The notes under the pieces: model-generated | Seen by the model: only the letters and a program-made list of their open reading frames with translations | The model's database searches: none | Told to the model about the DNA's origin: nothing | Made by a program: the position numbers and the translations under genes | Shown here: one piece after another, positions 42,808 through 52,132 of the stretch | How positions within the stretch are numbered: position 1 is the first letter of the stretch | Layout of the letters: each line of letters begins with the position of its first letter | Source: Peristeroidobacter agariperforans | Lineage (GTDB): Bacteria > Pseudomonadota > Gammaproteobacteria > Steroidobacterales > Steroidobacteraceae | Assembly (NCBI RefSeq): GCF_004138335.1 | Contig: NZ_RYFW01000001.1 | Location: 868,001 to 932,000, forward strand | Length of the DNA stretch: 64,000 nucleotides | Reading direction: 5' to 3'

Positions 42808-43224
42808 ATGTCTTTGCCGAAGTTGAATCGATCCTGGTTGCTGGCCTGTGCCCTGCCGCTGTTTTTGTCGGCGTGCGGCTCCAAAGACGCCGGAGGCGGA
42901 GATGCGACTCGCGGCCGCGAGCTGTACACCAAGGAGTGCGCGGCCTGCCATTCCCTCTCCGCCAGCACCGAAAACGCACCCATGCACTGTGGCCTGTTCG
43001 GTCGCAAGGCCGGCACCGTCGCCGGCTTCCCATATTCCGAAGCGATGCGCTCGTCCGGATGGGTATGGAACGAGAAGACGCTCGATGAGTTCCTCAGCGC
43101 ACCGTACCTCACCTTGCCGGGCACGATCATGGGCTTCCCTGGATTCTCCCAAGAGGCCGATCGCGCGGATGTGATCGCGTATCTGAAAGAGGTCAGCAAG
43201 GATCCGAGCCAGTGCGGGAAGTGA
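42808..43224 (+). CDS. c-type cytochrome lipoprotein
   Basis: About 138 residues. A signal ends with LSACG (lipid-linked Cys23). A single heme site CAACH (44-48) is followed by PMHCGLFGRKAGTVAGFPYS, and Met108 in GTIMGFPGF is the likely sixth ligand. The class I cytochrome layout resembles small soluble cytochromes c of the mitochondrial type. It likely carries electrons in the periplasm while tethered to a membrane. Neighbours do not name a partner oxidase. Confidence 0.87.
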   Translation: MSLPKLNRSWLLACALPLFLSACGSKDAGGGDATRGRELYTKECAACHSLSASTENAPMHCGLFGRKAGTVAGFPYSEAMRSSGWVWNEKTLDEFLSAPYLTLPGTIMGFPGFSQEADRADVIAYLKEVSKDPSQCGK

Positions 43225-43240
43225 GGTCGATCCTCAGCTC

Positions 43241-43726
43241 ATGGCCGTCTGGCAATTCACCATTGCACTGCTGCCGCAAGACTGGCTGGACGCAGGCGGC
43301 GATGTGCTCTCTTTGTTTGCAGAAGGCTGCTTCGATGCCAGCTCTGCATGGCGCTCGTATCGTCATCCGCAGCTGGAGCAAATCCTCGGGAGCGCCTTGA
43401 GCCAAGGCAAGTCGTGGAGCTCGCAGCTCACCCTCTGGGGCAGCGAACAGACAAACGACATTCAGCTGTTTCGTAGCAAAGACCGGGTGGACTCTGTCGT
43501 CGTACGCTTCGATCTGCGGCAGCCGAACATGGCGCTCTTCCAGCAAGTGATTCGGATCGCACAGCAACTGCGCCTTGCGATAGTGACAGTCGAAACGATG
43601 AGTATCGTGCCGCTGGACGTGCTGCGTCTGTTACGGGCCGCCGCCGAATCGAGGGCGGCACATTTCGTACTGGATCCCGCGTCGTTTCTGTCGCAGATGG
43701 AATCGGCGAACACTCGTCCGGCGTAA
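43241..43726 (+). CDS. hypothetical protein
   Basis: About 161 residues. No signal or membrane segment. It begins with WQFTIALLPQDWL and is rich in aromatic and Leu residues, with a repeating hydrophobic/polar pattern and LRQPNMALFQQVIRIAQQL in the middle, suggesting a soluble alpha/beta domain. Family not recognised. It starts 16 bases after the cytochrome gene and may be co-transcribed. It ends just before the deletion scar at 43734-43981. Confidence 0.55.
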   Translation: MAVWQFTIALLPQDWLDAGGDVLSLFAEGCFDASSAWRSYRHPQLEQILGSALSQGKSWSSQLTLWGSEQTNDIQLFRSKDRVDSVVVRFDLRQPNMALFQQVIRIAQQLRLAIVTVETMSIVPLDVLRLLRAAAESRAAHFVLDPASFLSQMESANTRPA

Positions 43727-43733
43727 CAGCAGC

Positions 43734-43829
43734 TCAATCGCCGAGGTAAGCGCGCCTCACTTCCGGATGATCCAGCAGCGCGCTGCTCTCGCCAGAGAAC
43801 ACGACCTGGCCCTGGCTATACAAATAAAG
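43734..43829 (-). pseudogene. 3' remnant of an ABC transporter ATPase gene (LivF/LivG/LptB type)
   Basis: Only the last 30 or so codons remain: LYLYSQGQVVFSGESSALL then DHPEVRRAYLGD and a stop at 43734-43736. This is the usual C-terminal end of branched-chain amino acid-type ATPases (G.V...G..LL.....VR.AYLG). All Walker and signature motifs are missing because the frame meets a LuxR gene fragment on the other strand at about 43815-43830. It cannot encode a working protein. Confidence 0.7.
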
Positions 43830-43981
43830 CGATCGCACGCCTGCTGAAGATCTCACCGAACACGGTGAAGTATCACTTGAAGTCGCTTTACGAAAAGCTC
43901 GGCGTCAATTCACGAAGAGATGCCGTGCGGCTGTCGCGGGAGCAGAAGCTGCTCGACGGCTCACAGGATCGAGCTCTCTAG
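43814..43981 (+). pseudogene. 3' remnant of a LuxR-family regulator gene
   Basis: The frame gives GYTNKAIARLLKISPNTVKY then HLKSLYEKLGVNSRRDAVRL, the second half of a LuxR/GerE helix-turn-helix with its C-terminal tail, and a TAG at 43979. The upstream half of the HTH and any sensor or receiver domain are gone. It abuts the ABC ATPase remnant on the opposite strand. No start codon or ribosome-binding site lies in the remaining part. Confidence 0.75.
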
Positions 43982-44215
43982 TCAAGCATCTGTTTCACGA
44001 AAATATACGAACAGATCTCCCAGTCGATATCACTTGATCTGAGCGCGTTGGACATGACTTTGAAGTTATGACAACGACAGCGCGAATTATGTCGCGCAGT
44101 TTTCGAATTTCGTTTTACGGCGTGTGTGGCGTCGCGTCGAAAAGACTTACGAGACGTATCTGATCTGCGGTTCAGTTACAGCGCAATCCTTTGAAAACTG
44201 ACACATCGACCGGGC

Positions 44216-44231
44216 TGGCTTAGTTCTTGCT
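44216..44231 (+). promoter_or_regulatory. sigma-54 promoter candidate for the PEP-CTERM gene
   Basis: TGGCTTAGTTCTTGCT has the GG at -24 and GC at -12 with exact spacing, matching TGGC and TTGC of the RpoN consensus. It lies 29 bases before the ATG. PEP-CTERM genes in PrsK/PrsR-type systems are known to use sigma-54. A dyad TCAGTT (44172-44177) and AACTGA (44196-44201) just upstream might be an activator site. The 43982-44215 stretch is unusually AT-rich and otherwise empty. Confidence 0.6.
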
Positions 44232-44260
44232 GATTACCTACGCAACTGAACGGAGGTCGT

Positions 44261-45169
44261 ATGTCATCAAAGACAAAGAAAAGACTTGTCATCGCGCTCG
44301 CAGGGTTGCTGGCGTCATCCACTGCTGCCGTGCTGGTGGCCAACTCGAGAACCCCTTCCGCACAGGTAGCCGGGGATGCAGGTTGCCTCGCCTCGATCGA
44401 GAGCGCCTGTGAATTGACCCCGCTCGCCTGGGACGGAGCGCCTCTGGCGCTCGACTTTGCAGCCGACACGGCTCTGGCAACGTATTCGGCGCTCTCCGAT
44501 CTGGTCGGAGCGACGTATGGCGAGTCGGCGCAATGGCGTTATGCCGACGAATTTGCCACTCCCGAGGAGCGCTTTTCGTTCGAAGATCGCCAACTGTTCT
44601 CGGACATCAGCGCTCAACTTGGCGGCGCCTACCACATTGGCCCCCAGGATCAGTTCCAGCCGGACGCCTCCGGAGCGAACTCGGTCGAGCATTTCGCTTC
44701 GATGAGGTTGTTCGCCGGTGGCGGCGGCGGCATTTCGAAGAGCGGTTCGCCCGGCATCGGCGGCCCTGGCGGCGGCTCCTCCGGCGGTGGGTCCTCCGGC
44801 GGCGGCAGCTCTCCTGACGGCACCGCTCCTGGCGGCAGCCCTCCGATCAACAGTGCTCCTGACGGCGCTCCTGGCGGCAGTGTTCCTGGGGACGGTGCTC
44901 CCGGTGGCGGAACTCCTGGTGATGGCGCCCCTGGCGGCAGCAATCCTGGTGACAGCGCTCCTGGCGGCAGCAATCCTGGTGGCAGCAATCCTGGTGGCAG
45001 CAATCCTGGCGACGGCACACCTGGCGGCGGTATTCCTGACGACGGTGTTCCTGGCAATGGAGGACCTGGCAAACCGGTCTCTGTGCCGGAACCCGGCACC
45101 ACGGGCCTGTTGGCGTTCGGTTTGGCGCTGGTTGCATTCATGGGGCGCCGTCGGCGCGCCCCAATCTGA
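44261..45169 (+). CDS. PEP-CTERM sorting-domain protein with collagen-like Gly-Pro repeat
   Basis: About 302 residues, with GGAGG 5 bases before the ATG. Signal peptide-like N-terminus (about 1-30), a globular part (about 35-150), a Gly/Pro/Ser/Asp-rich region (about 153-272) and a C-terminal sorting signal VPEPGT at 275-280. The signal continues with the helix TGLLAFGLALVAFMG and ends in RRRRAPI. PEP-CTERM proteins are handled by exosortase and reach the cell surface or matrix. No exosortase gene is in the window. The promoter candidate upstream is sigma-54-type. Confidence 0.88.
   Translation: MSSKTKKRLVIALAGLLASSTAAVLVANSRTPSAQVAGDAGCLASIESACELTPLAWDGAPLALDFAADTALATYSALSDLVGATYGESAQWRYADEFATPEERFSFEDRQLFSDISAQLGGAYHIGPQDQFQPDASGANSVEHFASMRLFAGGGGGISKSGSPGIGGPGGGSSGGGSSGGGSSPDGTAPGGSPPINSAPDGAPGGSVPGDGAPGGGTPGDGAPGGSNPGDSAPGGSNPGGSNPGGSNPGDGTPGGGIPDDGVPGNGGPGKPVSVPEPGTTGLLAFGLALVAFMGRRRRAPI
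44717..45073 (+). repeat. short tandem repeats encoding Gly-Pro-rich stretch
   Basis: About 120 codons built from units such as GGSNP, GDGAP and GGGTP, with the 15-base unit GGTGGCAGCAATCCT repeated near 44935-45010. Imperfect units of 15 bases occur through the block. Such repeats can change length by slippage, which would vary the surface protein. Confidence 0.75.
45141..45163. terminator. hairpin at the 3' end of the PEP-CTERM gene
   Basis: TGGGGCGC (45141-45148) pairs with GCGCCCCA (45156-45163), 8 bp with a 7-base loop, inside the last codons of the PEP-CTERM gene. ATCTGATTATT follows on the plus strand. It may terminate this gene and, from the other side, the convergent glmS. Confidence 0.5.
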
Positions 45170-47005
45170 TTATTCGACCGTCACCGACTTCGCCAGATTC
45201 CGCGGCTGGTCTACATCGGTGCCCTTGAGGATGGCGCAGTGATACGCCAGTAGCTGCAGGGGCACTGTGTAGACGGCGGAAGCCTGGAAGTGGCTGACGT
45301 GCTTCGGCATGGTGATGACGGTGACGCCTTCGGACGGCTGGAAGCCGGAATCCGGATCGGCGAATACATACAACTCACCACCGCGCGCACGCACTTCCTG
45401 CAGGTTCGACTTCAACTTTTCCAGCAGGTCGTTGTTCGGGGCGACGGCGATGACCGGCATGTCGGCATCGACCAGCGCGAGCGGGCCGTGCTTGAGCTCG
45501 CCAGCCGGATAGGCTTCGGCGTGGATGTATGAGATCTCTTTGAGCTTCAGCGCGCCTTCCATTGCGATCGGGTGCATCTGACCGCGGCCGAGGAACAGCG
45601 CGTGGTGCTTGTCGGCGAAGCGCTCCGCCAGCTTCTTGATGGTGTCGTCGAGGTGCAGGGTCTTCTCGATCAGGCCGGGGATCTCGATCAATCGTTGCAC
45701 CAGGCCGCGCTCACGCTCCGGATCGGTGCCATGGAATTTGGCGAGCGCGATGACCAGCATGCCTAGCGCGCACAGCTGGGTCGTGAACGCCTTGGTCGAG
45801 GCCACGCCGATTTCCGGGCCGGCGCGCGTCAGCAGCACCAATTCGGACTCGCGCACCAGCGAGCTCTCCGGAACGTTACAAATCGACAGCGTCGAGAGAT
45901 AGCCGGACTGCTTGGCCATGCGCAGCGCGGCCAGCGTGTCGGCGGTCTCGCCAGACTGCGAGATCGAAACAAACAACGTGTTCTTCGGCACGACCGGATT
46001 GCGATAGCGATATTCGCTCGCGATCTCGACCCAGCAAGGCAGGCGCGCGATCTGCTCGATGTAGTACTTGGCGACTGCGCCGGCGTGATAGCTGGTGCCG
46101 CAGGCGACGATCTGCACGGCCTCGCAACGACGGAACACTTCGGTTGCGAGCGGACCGAACGCGGCTTCGAGCAGCTTGCCGCCGGCCACGCGTTCTTCCA
46201 GCGTCTGAGCGATGGCACGGGGCTGCTCGTGAATTTCTTTGAGCATGTAGTGCGCGTACTCGCCCTTCTCGGCAGCATCGGCGGACAGCGAGCTTTCGCG
46301 AACTTCGCGCTGAGCGTTGTTGCCTTCGTGATCGACGATGCGCACGCCGGTGCGACGGATCTCGGCGACATCGCCTTCGTCGAGGAAAATGAACTTGCGA
46401 GTCACCGGCAGCAACGCAGCGACGTCGGAGGCGACGAAGTTTTCGTTGTTGCCGATACCGATCACGACCGGGCAACCGGCGCGAGCGAGGATCATGCTGT
46501 CGGGCGCATCTTCGGAAACGACGGCGAGCGCATAGGCGCCTTCCAGCTCCGCGACCGTAGCCCGAACCGCGCGGAAAATGTCACCGAGCTTCTGCTTGTG
46601 GAAGTGAATCCGATGCGCAATCACCTCGGTGTCGGTCTCCGAGGTGAACTGGTAGCCGAGCTTGCTCAGCTCCTCGCGCAGCTCTTCGTGGTTCTCGATG
46701 ATGCCGTTGTGAACGATGGCAATGCCGTCCCGCGAGATGTGCGGGTGCGCGTTGCGCTCGGACGGGACGCCATGGGTCGCCCAGCGCGTGTGCGCGATGC
46801 CGAGGTGGCCCTCGACCGGGGTCTCGGCCAGGGCGTCCTGCAATTTACGAACTTTGCCGACAGTGCGCAGCCGGCGCAGGTGGCCGGTGCCATTCAGAAT
46901 GGCGAGGCCGGCCGAGTCATACCCTCGATACTCCAGGCGCCGCAGGCCTTCGATCAGGATGGGAACGATGTTGCGATCCGCAATCGCGCCGACGATGCCG
47001 CACAT
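45170..47005 (-). CDS. glmS: glutamine-fructose-6-phosphate aminotransferase (isomerizing)
   Basis: About 611 residues. MCGIVGA with the N-terminal nucleophile Cys2 (Cys1 after Met removal) and HTRWATHG mark the glutaminase domain (1 to about 240). Two SIS domains follow (about 290-430 and 460-600; [35 protein letters not shown]), ending in the C-terminal tail [11 protein letters not shown]. It makes glucosamine-6-phosphate for peptidoglycan and LPS. Same strand as glmU, 136 bases downstream of it; convergent with and abutting the PEP-CTERM gene. Confidence 0.95.
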   Translation of the reverse strand: MCGIVGAIADRNIVPILIEGLRRLEYRGYDSAGLAILNGTGHLRRLRTVGKVRKLQDALAETPVEGHLGIAHTRWATHGVPSERNAHPHISRDGIAIVHNGIIENHEELREELSKLGYQFTSETDTEVIAHRIHFHKQKLGDIFRAVRATVAELEGAYALAVVSEDAPDSMILARAGCPVVIGIGNNENFVASDVAALLPVTRKFIFLDEGDVAEIRRTGVRIVDHEGNNAQREVRESSLSADAAEKGEYAHYMLKEIHEQPRAIAQTLEERVAGGKLLEAAFGPLATEVFRRCEAVQIVACGTSYHAGAVAKYYIEQIARLPCWVEIASEYRYRNPVVPKNTLFVSISQSGETADTLAALRMAKQSGYLSTLSICNVPESSLVRESELVLLTRAGPEIGVASTKAFTTQLCALGMLVIALAKFHGTDPERERGLVQRLIEIPGLIEKTLHLDDTIKKLAERFADKHHALFLGRGQMHPIAMEGALKLKEISYIHAEAYPAGELKHGPLALVDADMPVIAVAPNNDLLEKLKSNLQEVRARGGELYVFADPDSGFQPSEGVTVITMPKHVSHFQASAVYTVPLQLLAYHCAILKGTDVDQPRNLAKSVTVE

Positions 47006-47108
47006 GGGAATAGAGGTCCGTGTTAGCCGCAGGTTATAAAAAGTGAGTGTAGCCGACCGGGGTTCCCTGGGGCTGTGGAAAGTCTCACAGCTCGGCCGGC
47101 GGTCGGGA

Positions 47109-47126
47109 AGCGGCCTTAAGGCCGCT
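47109..47126. terminator. 18-bp perfect palindrome after glmU
   Basis: AGCGGCCTTAAGGCCGCT is fully self-complementary and lies 16 bases downstream of the glmU stop, between glmU and glmS. It could form a terminator or an RNA processing hairpin in the glmU-glmS message. No T-run follows. Confidence 0.5.
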
Positions 47127-47141
47127 CGCTCCGGCCCCCCC

Positions 47142-48512
47142 TTACTCCTTGGGCTTCTTCTGGGGCCGTTTCCAGCCGTCGATGGTGACCTGGCGGGCGC
47201 GAGCCAGGGTCAGCTTGCCTTCCGGGGCATCCTTGGTGATGGTCGAGCCGGCGCCGGTGTTGGCGTTCGGGCCGATCTTGACGGGGGCGATCAGCATGGA
47301 ACCGGACCCGACGAAGGCGCCGTCGCCGATTTCGGTGCGGTGTTTGTTGACGCCGTCGTAGTTCACGGTGACCGTGCCGGCGCCGACGTTGACATTGCTG
47401 CCGACGGTGGCGTCGCCCAGGTAGGTCAGGTGATTGGCTTTGCTGCCCTGACCAATCTCGCTCTTTTTCACCTCGACGAAATTGCCGATGTGCACGTCAT
47501 CGTGCAGGACGCTTTCCGGACGCAGGCGGGCGAACGGGCCGATGACATTGCGTGGCCCGACGACAGCGCGATCGACGACACAGTTCGGATGGATCTCCGT
47601 GTCGGCAGCGATGCGGCAGTCCTTCAAATAACAATTCGGCCCGATGCGGACGCGGTCGCCCAACTCCACATCGCCGACGAGCACCGCATTCACGTCGATG
47701 AAAACATCACGACCAACGGTGACCTTGCCGCGAATATCGATACGCGCCGGATCAGCCAGCGTAACTCCGTTGATCATCAACTCGCGCGCCCGCTCGGCGC
47801 GTAGCGAGCCTTCGAGCTGGGCGAGCTGCACTTTGTCATTGACCCCGAGCACTTCCATTTCCGTCGGCGCGATCACCGCATTCACCTTCATGCCGGCGCG
47901 CACGGCCATGACGATGATGTCGGTGAGGTAATACTCGCCCTGCGCGTTGTCGTTCTTCAGCTCGGCGAGCCACTTGCGCAGCGAGGCCGCAGGCACTGCC
48001 ATGAGGCCAGTGTTGATCTCACCGATGGCGCGCTCTTTGGTGTTCGCATCCTTCTGTTCGACGATGCGCACGACATTGCCGGCGTTGTCACGAACCACAC
48101 GGCCATAGCCGGTTGGATCGGCGAGCACGACCGTGAGCACGCCCATGGCCCTGGCATTGCATTGCTCGAGCAACGTTTGCAAGGTCGGCTGACGAACCAG
48201 CGGCACATCGCCATACAGAATCAGCACATCGTGATCGTCGGGGATCGCCGGCATGGCCTGCGCCACCGCGTGCCCGGTGCCGAGTTGCTCGGCCTGCAGC
48301 ACCCACTTCACCGGCTCGGCCGCCAGTGCCTTCTGCACCTGTTCGCCGCCGTAGCCATACACGATATGAATCGCGTCGGCGTTGAATTGTTTGGCGGTAT
48401 CCAGCACGTGCGACAGGATGGGTCGACCGGCCAGGGGCTGGAGCACCTTGGGCAGGTCCGACTTCATGCGTTTGCCCTGGCCGGCGGCCAGGATGACGAT
48501 GGACAAGGGCAT
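47142..48512 (-). CDS. glmU: bifunctional GlcN-1-P acetyltransferase / GlcNAc-1-P uridyltransferase
   Basis: About 456 residues from the ATG at 48512; the longer frame from 48617 has no homology. N-terminal pyrophosphorylase with [17 protein letters not shown] (8-24) and YGDVPLV; C-terminal left-handed beta-helix with hexapeptide repeats ([33 protein letters not shown]). It makes UDP-GlcNAc for cell wall and LPS. Located between the atp operon and glmS as usual in gammaproteobacteria, but separated from atpC by about 10 kb of other genes. Confidence 0.95.
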   Translation of the reverse strand: MPLSIVILAAGQGKRMKSDLPKVLQPLAGRPILSHVLDTAKQFNADAIHIVYGYGGEQVQKALAAEPVKWVLQAEQLGTGHAVAQAMPAIPDDHDVLILYGDVPLVRQPTLQTLLEQCNARAMGVLTVVLADPTGYGRVVRDNAGNVVRIVEQKDANTKERAIGEINTGLMAVPAASLRKWLAELKNDNAQGEYYLTDIIVMAVRAGMKVNAVIAPTEMEVLGVNDKVQLAQLEGSLRAERARELMINGVTLADPARIDIRGKVTVGRDVFIDVNAVLVGDVELGDRVRIGPNCYLKDCRIAADTEIHPNCVVDRAVVGPRNVIGPFARLRPESVLHDDVHIGNFVEVKKSEIGQGSKANHLTYLGDATVGSNVNVGAGTVTVNYDGVNKHRTEIGDGAFVGSGSMLIAPVKIGPNANTGAGSTITKDAPEGKLTLARARQVTIDGWKRPQKKPKE

Positions 48513-48583
48513 GGGCGATTGAGCGGTGGCAGGCCAACGCGGCCAGAATAGGGCCGCATTATCGGGACATGCGCCCGCTATCG

Positions 48584-51500
48584 CTAGTGGACGGGCGGGC
48601 CGTCGACGCCGAACCAAGGCTGCTCGAGCGGGCGCTGGCGCGGCCAGAGCTCATCGAGCGAGCTGGCGTCATAAAGTCGGCCGTTCTTCATGACGAACTC
48701 GATATCCCGACTGCGCCGGATGTCCTCGCGCGGATCGCCATTGAGCACGACCAGGTCCGCAAACTTGCCCGGCTCGATGCTGCCGAACTCAGCGGCACGC
48801 CCGATCGCCTGCGCGCCGCCCAATGTGGCGGCACGAAGCGCTTCGAGCGGAGTCATGCCACCCTCCACGTGCGCCTCCAGCTCCCAATGGAATCCCGGCC
48901 CCTGGATCTCACCGTGCGAGCCCATCGCCGTGACGCCGCCAGCGCGTTGAATGCGAGCCACGTCGCCGCCGATGCGTGGGTAAATCAGGGTCGACGGCTC
49001 GATCCATTCCCGCGCCAGGGTTTGCTGAGCCGCGATGTAGTACGGTCGGAAGCGGCGATACTTATCATCCATGAAGGGCCGATCGCGAGCGACGAAGTTG
49101 TCCTGCGCGCCCGGGCCGCCATTCTTGATCTGCAGCGTGGCGTCGTAACTCGTGCCGCTGCGCGCGACGAATTGGATGACGTCGTTATATAGCGCCGTCG
49201 GCAAAGCGTGCTCGGTGCCGGCGTAACCATCCATGATCTGCGACAGCTCGAGCTTCAATGACAGCGAGCCTTCGGTCGTCGGCATCACACCGACCTGCTT
49301 CGCGGCCTGCGCCAGCCATTGCCGCTGCTGGCGGTTGCCGATCAGGTACTGCTTCACGTTCCGGGTGCGATAGTGATCTCGATAACGGGTCAGCAGCGCA
49401 CGGGCCTCATCCACTGAAGACAAGCGGTTGAACGAGAACATCGCCGGTCCCGTGCTCGGCACGCGCGAGCCGACCAGAATCCCGGCATCGCCCAGATCCT
49501 GATAAGCAAACATATCGATGCTGAGCGAGGACGGATCGAAGGCGGTCGTGACGCCGTACGCCAGGCGCGCACGCAGGCCCCAGCTCTCCATCGCAAGCAC
49601 ATCGCGACGAATGTCGGCTACGTGATCGTGAACGTCGATGAAGCCCGGCACGATGGTCTTGCCTGCGACTTCGCGAACCTCGGTGTCGGCCGGCAGCTTC
49701 AGCGAGCCATTCGGGCCGACGGCAGCGATGCGGCCGTCGCGAATCAACACGTCAGCATTCTCGATCACTTCCGAGTCGTGCATGGTGATCACTCGAGCGC
49801 CACGCAGCACCAGGTTGCCGCGAGGATCGTCGCGTGGCACTTCGACGACTGCTGGAAACGAATCCAGGCTGCGCTTGGATACATCGGCGCTCCAGCCCGG
49901 GCTGCTCGCCGGATTCAGTTCGATGTCTGCGAGCGGGCGACGATAGAACGTCGAGCCCACCGACCAGGTAACTGTCTTGCCGCCGTCTGCCCACTCGATG
50001 AAGTCGGCGCCCACATCGGTGATGCGACGATGCTGGCGCCCGGGATTGAGCAGATCGATCATCTCTCCTGCCTTGGGCGCAGCGACGATGTGAGCTTGCT
50101 GCGCGATGATGGCCAGCACCCACTTGCCATCGGGGCTCAAGCGGCTGTCATCCACCTGCGCGAGATTCTCGGCGAAATACCAGTTCGGGCCCTGCACATC
50201 CACCGCGGGTTCGATTTCGCCGCTGGTGAGATCGACGCTGCTCAACCCTTCCGCCTGGCGCAGATAGACGAGATTGGGACTCGCCGAGAAATGCGGCTTG
50301 CCACCGAACGTGCCGGTCGCCACGACTTTCGCTACGCCGCCTTCGACCGGCGCCGAAATCAGCGCGGCATCGCGGACGTGCTGACCGAATTCCATCGAGC
50401 TGCGCAGACGCGCCTCATTGTCCGAGCGCACGACCAGCACCGCCTTTCCATCCGGCGTAAAGACCGGATGCGAGTAATAGCCAGCGACGCTCGTGATCTG
50501 TCGAGGCGCGCCGCCGTTCGCGCCGACGATCCATACCTGGCCGGCTTGCTTCGCAGTCCAAGTGATGAAAGCGATCTGCTGGCCGTCCGGCGACCAACTC
50601 GGATGAAACTCCGGTGTCTCGCTCGATGTCAGCCGCCTCGGCTGCGCGCCGTCAGACAACGGCATGACATACACATGTCCAAGCGACGAAAACGCCACGA
50701 ATCCGCCATCGGGCGACTGCACCGGCGCTTGTATGAGGCGCGCACGCACCGGGCCTGTTTCTTGTTTCACAGCAAGGCGCGTGAGTGGCCCTAGCGGAAC
50801 ATCGACGGTCACCGTGAATGGGATCGGAGTGCTGGCGCCACCGTCGACTGACAGCTTTTCCAGTTTGCCATTGCGGCTGAGAATCACCGATCGGCCATCG
50901 CGGGTGAACGCGTAGCGCGGCACGAGGTCCTGCCAGCTCTGGGCATGGATCTGATCGTGCTCGATCGGGAACGCCAGCCAGCGATCTTCGTTTGTTTTCA
51001 GATGGCGCAGGCGCAGCCCGGTGCGGCCTTCGAAACGCGTGGCGTACGCCAGCAGCTTTCCGTCTGCTGAAAGCGCCGGTCGAAAATAGGCGCCGTTCGG
51101 GCGGCCGCGACCTGCCGCCGTGGGCACCAGTGTTTGCTCGGCGCCGCTCTCGATCTCACGACGAACGATGGACCAGTCGTCAACCTTACGATCGATTGAC
51201 GTGCCATTACGACGCGCGAAGTAAATGTACTTGCCATCGGAGGAAGCAACCGCGCCGAGCGAGCTTTGGCCTTTGTCGCGCGGCTGGCCGGGTGCTTTGA
51301 TCGGCGCGACCAATGTTTCGGTGCCGTCCAGGTCATAACACCACAGCTGATAGCTGTCCGCGCTCCACAGGAAGCGACTCACATAGATGGATTTGCCATC
51401 GGCGCTCCATGCCGGAGACACCAAGACACTATCGTCGCCGCCCAAGCTGATCTGCCGAGCCTCGGAGCCATCGGGCCGCATGACCCAGACGTTCTCGGCG

Positions 51501-51904
51501 CCGGAGCGATCGCTGACGAACGCAATCCAGGCGCCGTCGGGCGAATAGGTCGGCTGCGTATCGAATCCCATGCCGCGCGTGATGGCGGTTGCCTTCCCGC
51601 CCACGGTACTGAGCGTGTAGATGTCGCCAAGCATGTCGAACACGACACGCTTGCTGTCGGGTGACACATCGACGGACAGCCACGTGCCTTCGTCGGTATC
51701 GAACTTGATCTGGCGCGTTGGCTGCAGCGACAGCGTTTGATCGGGTGGTTGCCTGGGCCGCACCAGGTTGGACGCGGGGCCCGCTTCGGAAGGCACGCCC
51801 TGGGCCAGCATGGGAAAGAACATGTCATCTTCGTGCGCTGGCGCGGCGACCGAGGTCAGTGCCAGGCAGAGTCCCAGAACCGCAGCCTTCACGGGCTCCC
51901 TCAT
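48584..51904 (-). CDS. exported TolB-propeller / amidohydrolase fusion protein
   Basis: About 1106 residues from the ATG at 51904, where a signal peptide begins (VLGLCLALTSVAAPAHEDD); the frame opens at 52003. The first about 680 residues are WD40/TolB-like blades (PTYSPDGAWIAFVSDRSG, FHPSWSPDGQQIAFITW and others). The C-terminal about 400 residues are a metal-dependent amidohydrolase (GFIDVHDHVAD metal site, MGSHGEIQGPGFHWEL, LEALRAATLGGAQAIG, KFADLVVLNGDP). Peptidase or hydrolase action on exported substrates is likely; exact substrate unknown. Confidence 0.85.
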   Translation of the reverse strand: MREPVKAAVLGLCLALTSVAAPAHEDDMFFPMLAQGVPSEAGPASNLVRPRQPPDQTLSLQPTRQIKFDTDEGTWLSVDVSPDSKRVVFDMLGDIYTLSTVGGKATAITRGMGFDTQPTYSPDGAWIAFVSDRSGAENVWVMRPDGSEARQISLGGDDSVLVSPAWSADGKSIYVSRFLWSADSYQLWCYDLDGTETLVAPIKAPGQPRDKGQSSLGAVASSDGKYIYFARRNGTSIDRKVDDWSIVRREIESGAEQTLVPTAAGRGRPNGAYFRPALSADGKLLAYATRFEGRTGLRLRHLKTNEDRWLAFPIEHDQIHAQSWQDLVPRYAFTRDGRSVILSRNGKLEKLSVDGGASTPIPFTVTVDVPLGPLTRLAVKQETGPVRARLIQAPVQSPDGGFVAFSSLGHVYVMPLSDGAQPRRLTSSETPEFHPSWSPDGQQIAFITWTAKQAGQVWIVGANGGAPRQITSVAGYYSHPVFTPDGKAVLVVRSDNEARLRSSMEFGQHVRDAALISAPVEGGVAKVVATGTFGGKPHFSASPNLVYLRQAEGLSSVDLTSGEIEPAVDVQGPNWYFAENLAQVDDSRLSPDGKWVLAIIAQQAHIVAAPKAGEMIDLLNPGRQHRRITDVGADFIEWADGGKTVTWSVGSTFYRRPLADIELNPASSPGWSADVSKRSLDSFPAVVEVPRDDPRGNLVLRGARVITMHDSEVIENADVLIRDGRIAAVGPNGSLKLPADTEVREVAGKTIVPGFIDVHDHVADIRRDVLAMESWGLRARLAYGVTTAFDPSSLSIDMFAYQDLGDAGILVGSRVPSTGPAMFSFNRLSSVDEARALLTRYRDHYRTRNVKQYLIGNRQQRQWLAQAAKQVGVMPTTEGSLSLKLELSQIMDGYAGTEHALPTALYNDVIQFVARSGTSYDATLQIKNGGPGAQDNFVARDRPFMDDKYRRFRPYYIAAQQTLAREWIEPSTLIYPRIGGDVARIQRAGGVTAMGSHGEIQGPGFHWELEAHVEGGMTPLEALRAATLGGAQAIGRAAEFGSIEPGKFADLVVLNGDPREDIRRSRDIEFVMKNGRLYDASSLDELWPRQRPLEQPWFGVDGPPVH

Positions 51905-52132
51905 GCGCACACTTCCGGTAGCGAACACGCCAAGCCGTATTGTGGGCGTGCCCTTGCCAGGAGAGAAGCGGCTGACGGGCGCTGCATCGATGCCCCTAGG
52001 CAACGCCTCTATTCAGGTTTTCACCAGCCGGGGCATTCGTCTAGTTTGAGAAGCGCGTCGTGATTGAACTGGGAGGTCGGGCACGTTGCGGCCTCAACCT
52101 TGGGGCGTCGCGGGACGAAACAGCATTAACAT

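Noticed and set aside
44068-44163. 31-codon frame in the AT-rich region before the PEP-CTERM gene
   Set aside because: No ribosome-binding site, no hydrophobic segment and no known family; likely chance.
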